DNA from: Conidiobolus coronatus NRRL 28638
Taxonomy: Eukaryota > Entomophthoromycota > Entomophthoromycetes > Entomophthorales > Conidiobolaceae
Length of the DNA stretch: 64,000 bases
Direction: 5' to 3'
Assembly (NCBI GenBank): GCA_001566745.1
Contig: KQ964440.1
Location: 7,212 to 71,211, forward strand
Positions 60,379 through 64,000 of this stretch are shown here, piece after piece. Made by a program: the position numbers and the translations under genes. Within the stretch, counting starts at the first letter, position 1. Each line of letters begins with the position of its first letter. The notes under the pieces were generated by a model. That model searched no databases. It was not told the origin of the DNA and saw only the letters and a program-made list of their open reading frames with translations.

Positions 60379-60640
60379 TTGTTGTTGGCATTTTCTGGGA
60401 GCACTTTAGAAGTTTCAGCTATTAGGCGGTTGAATAGATTTAAATCAAAATCGTCATCATCAAAAGGTCAAATAGAAGAAGGTGGACTAATAGAAATGTT
60501 TGAAAAGTCTAATGAACAAGAGAGAAGTGGTATAGATTTTGATTGGGAATACCCGGTGGGCTAGATATCCCTGCAATTCCAGCTGAATTAACACCCGATG
60601 CCACTAATTATTTAAGATTTTTATATATGTCTCAGCGTTA
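60379..60640 (+). pseudogene. GH18 chitinase fragment (catalytic-motif region)
   Basis: Reads FSGSTLEVSAIRRLNRF, then SGIDFDWEYP, the GH18 catalytic motif region with the first Asp of DGIDIDWEYP replaced by Ser. A frame change follows directly and the other frame continues GGLDIPAIPAELTPDATNYL and RFLYM, as in fungal class V / zymocin-type chitinases. The piece is complementary to, not overlapping with, the GH18 scrap at 18483-18750. Confidence 0.85.
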
Positions 60641-61127
60641 TTTCCTTGCTGTGTTTCTTTGACTATTAAGTATATGTCTGGTTATTTGGAGGCTGAAATG
60701 TATCTTTTTATTCCGTAAGTTGAATTTCATACACAACCCTTTTGTACTCATGTACAAGTGTGCGAGAGCTGCTCTACAATATAGTTTTCCATTACCAAGT
60801 TGGAAAGCTAACATCAACCCACCATATGGTCTTTCAGGATGCATGCTTGAGAATATTTAACATAATTTAAACCCCATTACGTTTATCATCTATTCGAGCC
60901 AGAGATCGAACTCGCTTAAATGCTGTAAACGATATTCAACGTCCCACCAAGCACAATCAAGAAACGAATATGGGTAACGATTAGGTCATTAGCGATCCTA
61001 TGATATTGTGCTACATGCCCGAAAATTGGATAAAGGCACTAAATACAACATTTACGCCCATATCTGATAAGTTGAAGATCTCTCTGAAATGTAAATAATT
61101 AAATATATATATATACATAATATTAAA
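60641..61127. other. Spacer before the RS gene
   Basis: Contains a plus-strand stretch reading RLSSIRARDRTRLNAVNDIQ (about 60888-60945) and a minus-strand Leu-rich ORF. Neither is identified. The last 50 bp before 61128 is an (AT) run, as in a promoter/leader. Confidence 0.35.
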
Positions 61128-61916
61128 ATGGGGAGAAGAGATAGTTTTACATCGCGACCTTCAAGAGATTATGGTAGAGACTATCGTGATTCATATTCAC
61201 ATAGACGAGATTATAACAAATATTACCCCCCACATAGCCCACCTAGCTATAGAGAACATAGAGATCGTAGAAAACACAAAGAAGATTATTACCATAGAAG
61301 ATCTAGAAGCAGAAGTAGAAGCTTCAGCCCACGACATTATCACAGATACAAAAGCCAACAAATTTCAGATTCAAATGAATATCGTACTGGTTCTTCGAAT
61401 ACTACTAGCACTACCCCTAATACGATAGCTATTTCTCCTCAGAGAATAGTTTTTACCCAGAATAATAGTTTTGGGGATTTCAAATTTGGAGATTGCAATA
61501 AAACTTGTTACACGGCCCCCCCTTGCCAGAACACTCTTAATTTAAAAGGTCAAAAACTCTTTAACGAGTTGAATAATTCACCGCAGACCGAGTCTCCTGT
61601 CAAACGACCACGAACTGAGTCAAATTCTCGTACTTCATCCCAATATCATCGCAGCTCGCCACCCCCAAGACTTTTGCTATGCAAAAGACCAACTCTACCC
61701 AGTGTTCAGCTCGACCCTCAACTTTACCCGCATCCATGGCCTGCCGATTTCGAAGAAGAGCTTCAGACTTTATATCACGATTTGAGGAATTGTCAAAATG
61801 AAGAGCTAAATATAGTCAAAAGCCAAACACAGCTCAAGTATGAGTTAGATTGTCAACATTTAGAAATACTCAAATTAGAAGGGTGTGTCGATACTCTTAA
61901 CGGTCTGGATAATTAG
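61128..61916 (+). CDS. RS-rich protein, possible splicing or mRNA-binding factor
   Basis: 262 residues, ATG in AAAATGG context. The N-terminal 70 residues are an RS/RD/RY-rich domain (MGRRDSFTSRPSRDYGRDYR, then RRSRSRSRSFSPRHYHRYKS). The middle is Ser/Thr/Pro-rich with FGDFKFGDCNKTCYTAPPC. The C-terminus has a predicted coiled coil (ADFEEELQTLYHDLRNCQNE ... LKYELDCQHLEILKLEG). No RRM is present. RS domains recruit spliceosomal partners in the nucleus. Host codon use, intact and single exon. Paralogy unknown. Confidence 0.65.
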   Translation: MGRRDSFTSRPSRDYGRDYRDSYSHRRDYNKYYPPHSPPSYREHRDRRKHKEDYYHRRSRSRSRSFSPRHYHRYKSQQISDSNEYRTGSSNTTSTTPNTIAISPQRIVFTQNNSFGDFKFGDCNKTCYTAPPCQNTLNLKGQKLFNELNNSPQTESPVKRPRTESNSRTSSQYHRSSPPPRLLLCKRPTLPSVQLDPQLYPHPWPADFEEELQTLYHDLRNCQNEELNIVKSQTQLKYELDCQHLEILKLEGCVDTLNGLDN

Positions 61917-62019
61917 TTTTAGACAGAAGCGAGATGGAAAAAGTTAAGCAATATCATTGCGGCAAGGGTTTGAAACAGCTAACGTCATCCAAGAAAATGG
62001 AATAATTATTGAAAATATA

Positions 62020-62385
62020 GGACTTTTTAAATTGCTTCTTTCTCTCAAGCTGAGATTAATACTAGGAGTGCTCTACTAACTTCCCGCTCGGATAGAAAGG
62101 GTATGCTTAACTCTGTTGATATTACCTTCGAAGACGATGTTGAAACAGGGTTAATTTCTAATAACTCAAATAGTAGAGTCAGATGGTTGTACACCACCAA
62201 TTCCCTTTTAAGGGAATATTTACTATTAGTAATGACGGAAAGTAATGGAAAAGCTCGCTGCTCAGGATATTCCTTCAGAAGGTACTTTTGCCAACTTTTC
62301 ATCAGAACAAACTGCCAGTTTTGAACCTAGCCTTCTTGGACTCGGTGGCCAAAAAATTGATGGGTTTAAGGTTATCCCCTAAGAG
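62020..62385 (+). other. Damaged coding stretch
   Basis: The plus frame reads FSQAEINTRSALLTSRSDRK, then GMLNSVDITFEDDVETGLIS. Another frame at 62246-62383 opens with ATG and reads MEKLAAQDIPSEGTFANFSS, then PSLLGLGGQKIDGFKVIP. Both have coding texture. Probably exons or scraps of one host gene, not identified. Confidence 0.3.
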
Positions 62386-62559
62386 GATTTTACTACCAGA
62401 TTACTACTTATATAAAATAATCAAACTTGCCATGGTACTGTGTAGCCCCAATATCATTGGAGAATTTATCACTAACACCGAACTAGACCGCCTTTTAACC
62501 GAATATCCTGGGCCATTTTGACTATTGGATCTTGTCTATAAATAAATATTAATTAGTGC

Positions 62560-62835
62560 CTAAGAAGTTGGCAAGGTTTCGTTAACTAGCGGGACCTCTT
62601 TGTTTTTCATACTCTCATGGAAGGTGGTGATGAGCCAACCAGCCTCTCTTTGCCGTTCCAAACGCTCCTGCAGTGCATTTTTTTTGTCAACTAATTGAAA
62701 CAAAAATAAAGGACTATGTAATAGATTTTAGCTAGTTGGAATAAACTTGCTCTGAGTAAAATTGGGCGGCTGCTTTAACGTCAGGGGCTTCATTCAACAA
62801 TTCTTTTTCTGCATTGAATTTACCATTTCATGTCA
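62560..62835 (-). CDS. C-terminal exon(s) of an unidentified gene, with candidate 55-nt intron
   Basis: The right piece reads KFNAEKELLNEAPDVKAAAQ and FYSEQ (62747-62830). A GT...AG interval of 55 nt (62692-62746, donor GTTTAT, acceptor CAATTAG) follows. The left piece reads ALQERLERQREAGWLITTFH and ESMKNKEVPLVNETLPTS before a stop. The frames join properly only if the eight-A run at the left exon's start is off by one base. Family not recognised. One of few intron candidates in the window. Confidence 0.4.
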
Positions 62836-63061
62836 TGACCTCAGAAGAAGAGCATGGATGGAGGCGACGTTCAGTGTCTAATAAGGTTGCCTCCGCTCAG
62901 TTCCGATTAACACTTTTAGAAGATTTGAACGCAGTTCCAGAGAGCTTCAGGTCATTCCAGTATCTACTGTATACTTTACACAGTCACAGTCATAATGGAT
63001 AATTTGTTTGAATTGACTTAATAATACAGTTTGCTTTTTAGATCGCGATTTGCCAGTGAAC
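62821..63061 (+). other. Coding-like plus frame, unknown
   Basis: 62814-63002 reads MTSEEEHGWRRRSVSNKVAS, then QFRLTLLEDLNAVPESFRSF. No family and no clear start; partly antisense to the unidentified gene end. Confidence 0.25.
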
Positions 63062-63880
63062 CTATACCGATTTCTTTTTGAGTGATGCTAATTTGCTATA
63101 ATCGGATTTAAACTGAGCTGGGATACCTTCCCATACAGTAAGCTTAGGTAAAACTTCACCCTTCATTAGCAGGGAAAGATTGCATAAAGTTGAACCTTCC
63201 TCCAAAACAGTATCATATAAAACAACAGAACTGTGGCCTATCGAACAATGGGGCTGAATAATTAGGTTTGACATCTTCATCACCCTGTCTTCAAAAAGGT
63301 GAGTTTGTAATGCACTGTTGACATTAACAGCTGCATAATCATTCACTTCTACCAAGTCAAATTCAGAAATGCGCCAAGTGTTTAAAAACACTTTTTTCCA
63401 AAATTTGTACCAAAAAGAGCTAAAATGTATCGTGCAAACGGTGTACCGAGGCACATGTTGATCAAAAATGGAACGGGGATATTTTCATACAGAGCTGTAA
63501 TTAATTCGCTTCTCCAAACATATGAGCTCCATAAAGGCTTTTCTGCTAGGGGAATATGTTTCTTGTTCTGAAAAAATTAGATTCACATCCCTTTCGGCAA
63601 AAAAAACGATGGGGAACCTAGCGGGAACCTAGCCATGAGGTATGATGAGTCTCCTTACTTTCTTCAGGTGGCTCAGGCATTACACCGATTAAGCATTGAT
63701 TTCCGATATTTTTACCGCCTTCAATGTGCGCACTGTTCCCAATAAACGTTCTTTGGCCGCCCCTATGGATACTGAATCCGCAATAAAACTTCCATCCCCT
63801 ACTTGTAATAAATCCGGAGCTATATTGGTAACAGTGGAAATTTCCACCATTTTTCCTATTTTAGATCCCACCATTTGTAA
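63062..63880 (-). pseudogene. NRPS-like enzyme C-terminal hexapeptide acyltransferase domain, frameshifted
   Basis: Left-handed beta-helix domain that ends carrier-domain NRPS-like proteins. It reads KIGKMVEISTVTNIAPDLLQ, VGDGSFIADSVSIG, then GGQRTFIGNSAHIEGGKNIG, NQCLIGVMPEPPE and SWLGS. Then NMCLGTPFARYILALFGTNF, LNTWRISEFDLVEV and LQTHLFEDRVMKMSNL. It ends IGHSSVVLYDTVLEEGSTLC and LSLLMKGEVLP. The order is normal, but frames change near 63762 (VSIG/HRGG) and in a six-A run near 63391, and sequence is lost around 63500-63620. A 24-bp stretch with duplicated GGGAACCTAGC lies near 63613-63640. The adenylation fragment at position 1 could belong to the same enzyme type, but the pieces are 63 kb apart. 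Confidence 0.85.
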
Positions 63881-64000
63881 AAATGGTGCCTAATACAACG
63901 TTGCATATAATGAATTATGAATGTGCAGATGTAACATAAGCGTTTTGTCCACAAACCATTTTCGAACGTAAAATAAACTGAGAACGCTATAGCGCCCCTC
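63881..64000. other. Window edge, no call
   Basis: The minus-strand NRPS-like frame probably continues beyond the right edge, but the last 120 bp give no motif. Confidence 0.3.

Noticed and set aside
60880-60930. tRNA gene suggested by CCAGAGATCGAACTCGC.
   Set aside because: The T-arm pairing fails and no cloverleaf could be drawn.
1-64000. CRISPR arrays, bacterial operons, riboswitches or rRNA.
   Set aside because: None seen; the gene content is eukaryotic and no regularly spaced repeats occur.

Overview
The window looks like an AT-rich, compact nuclear region of a fungus, most likely an early-diverging lineage. The fungal signals are a DUF4246 protein, a Rheb GTPase, Dus3 with CCCH fingers, glycogenin, Dph7, an HXXXD acyltransferase, GH18 chitinase fragments, a GPI-type agmatine deiminase, and Tad1-like and Penelope-like retroelement scraps. 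The intact genes are single open frames, and the few intron candidates are short. The species cannot be named from the sequence.

Layout. 1-4.1 kb: edge of an NRPS-type adenylation domain, a secreted agmatine deiminase and Rheb. 4.6-8.1 kb: a whole D5-type (SF3) helicase of giant-virus type, then decayed sequence. 8.7-9.6 kb: two small Cys-containing proteins, one clearly secreted. 10.4-11.1 kb: a viral-type RNA polymerase subunit 2 fossil. 11.9-17.5 kb: a PD-(D/E)XK-like protein, LINE debris, a chromate transporter fragment and a virus-like two-copy gene. 18-26.8 kb: a gene graveyard (kinase, GH18, aconitase, debranching enzyme, uS2, PEPCK, ePHD/GATA protein) around an intact alpha/beta hydrolase and a DUF4246 gene, with a DNA polymerase B fossil. 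27.4-33 kb: an HsdR-like protein, an acyltransferase fragment, an unidentified plus-strand cluster and an intact HXXXD acyltransferase. 34.2-38.2 kb: a healthy block (Dus3, glycogenin, a GNAT acetyltransferase) bordered by a FGAM synthase fragment and an SMP-30 fragment. 39-55 kb: mostly decayed, with a second GNAT, a 464-aa ORF of different composition, AsnRS, glutamate synthase, MATE and phosphotransferase fragments, retroelement pieces and the second virus-like copy. 55.5-62 kb: a second PD-(D/E)XK-like paralogue, DPH7, leucyl aminopeptidase and an RS-rich protein. 62.5-64 kb: the C-terminal acyltransferase part of an NRPS-like enzyme, broken.

Three themes stand out. (1) Hallmark genes of nucleocytoplasmic large DNA viruses (D5 helicase, PolB, RPB2) are dispersed with virus-like orphan ORFs, suggesting one or more old giant-virus-type insertions. 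(2) At least a dozen pieces of conserved host genes carry internal deletions that cut out catalytic cores, and some pieces are fused into chimeric ORFs. (3) Two full-length paralogues carry a candidate PD-(D/E)XK nuclease signature. Intact genes sit in small islands (1.1-4.1, 34.2-38.2 and 56.9-61.9 kb) with decayed DNA between them. All family calls come from reading motifs by eye; no search was run.
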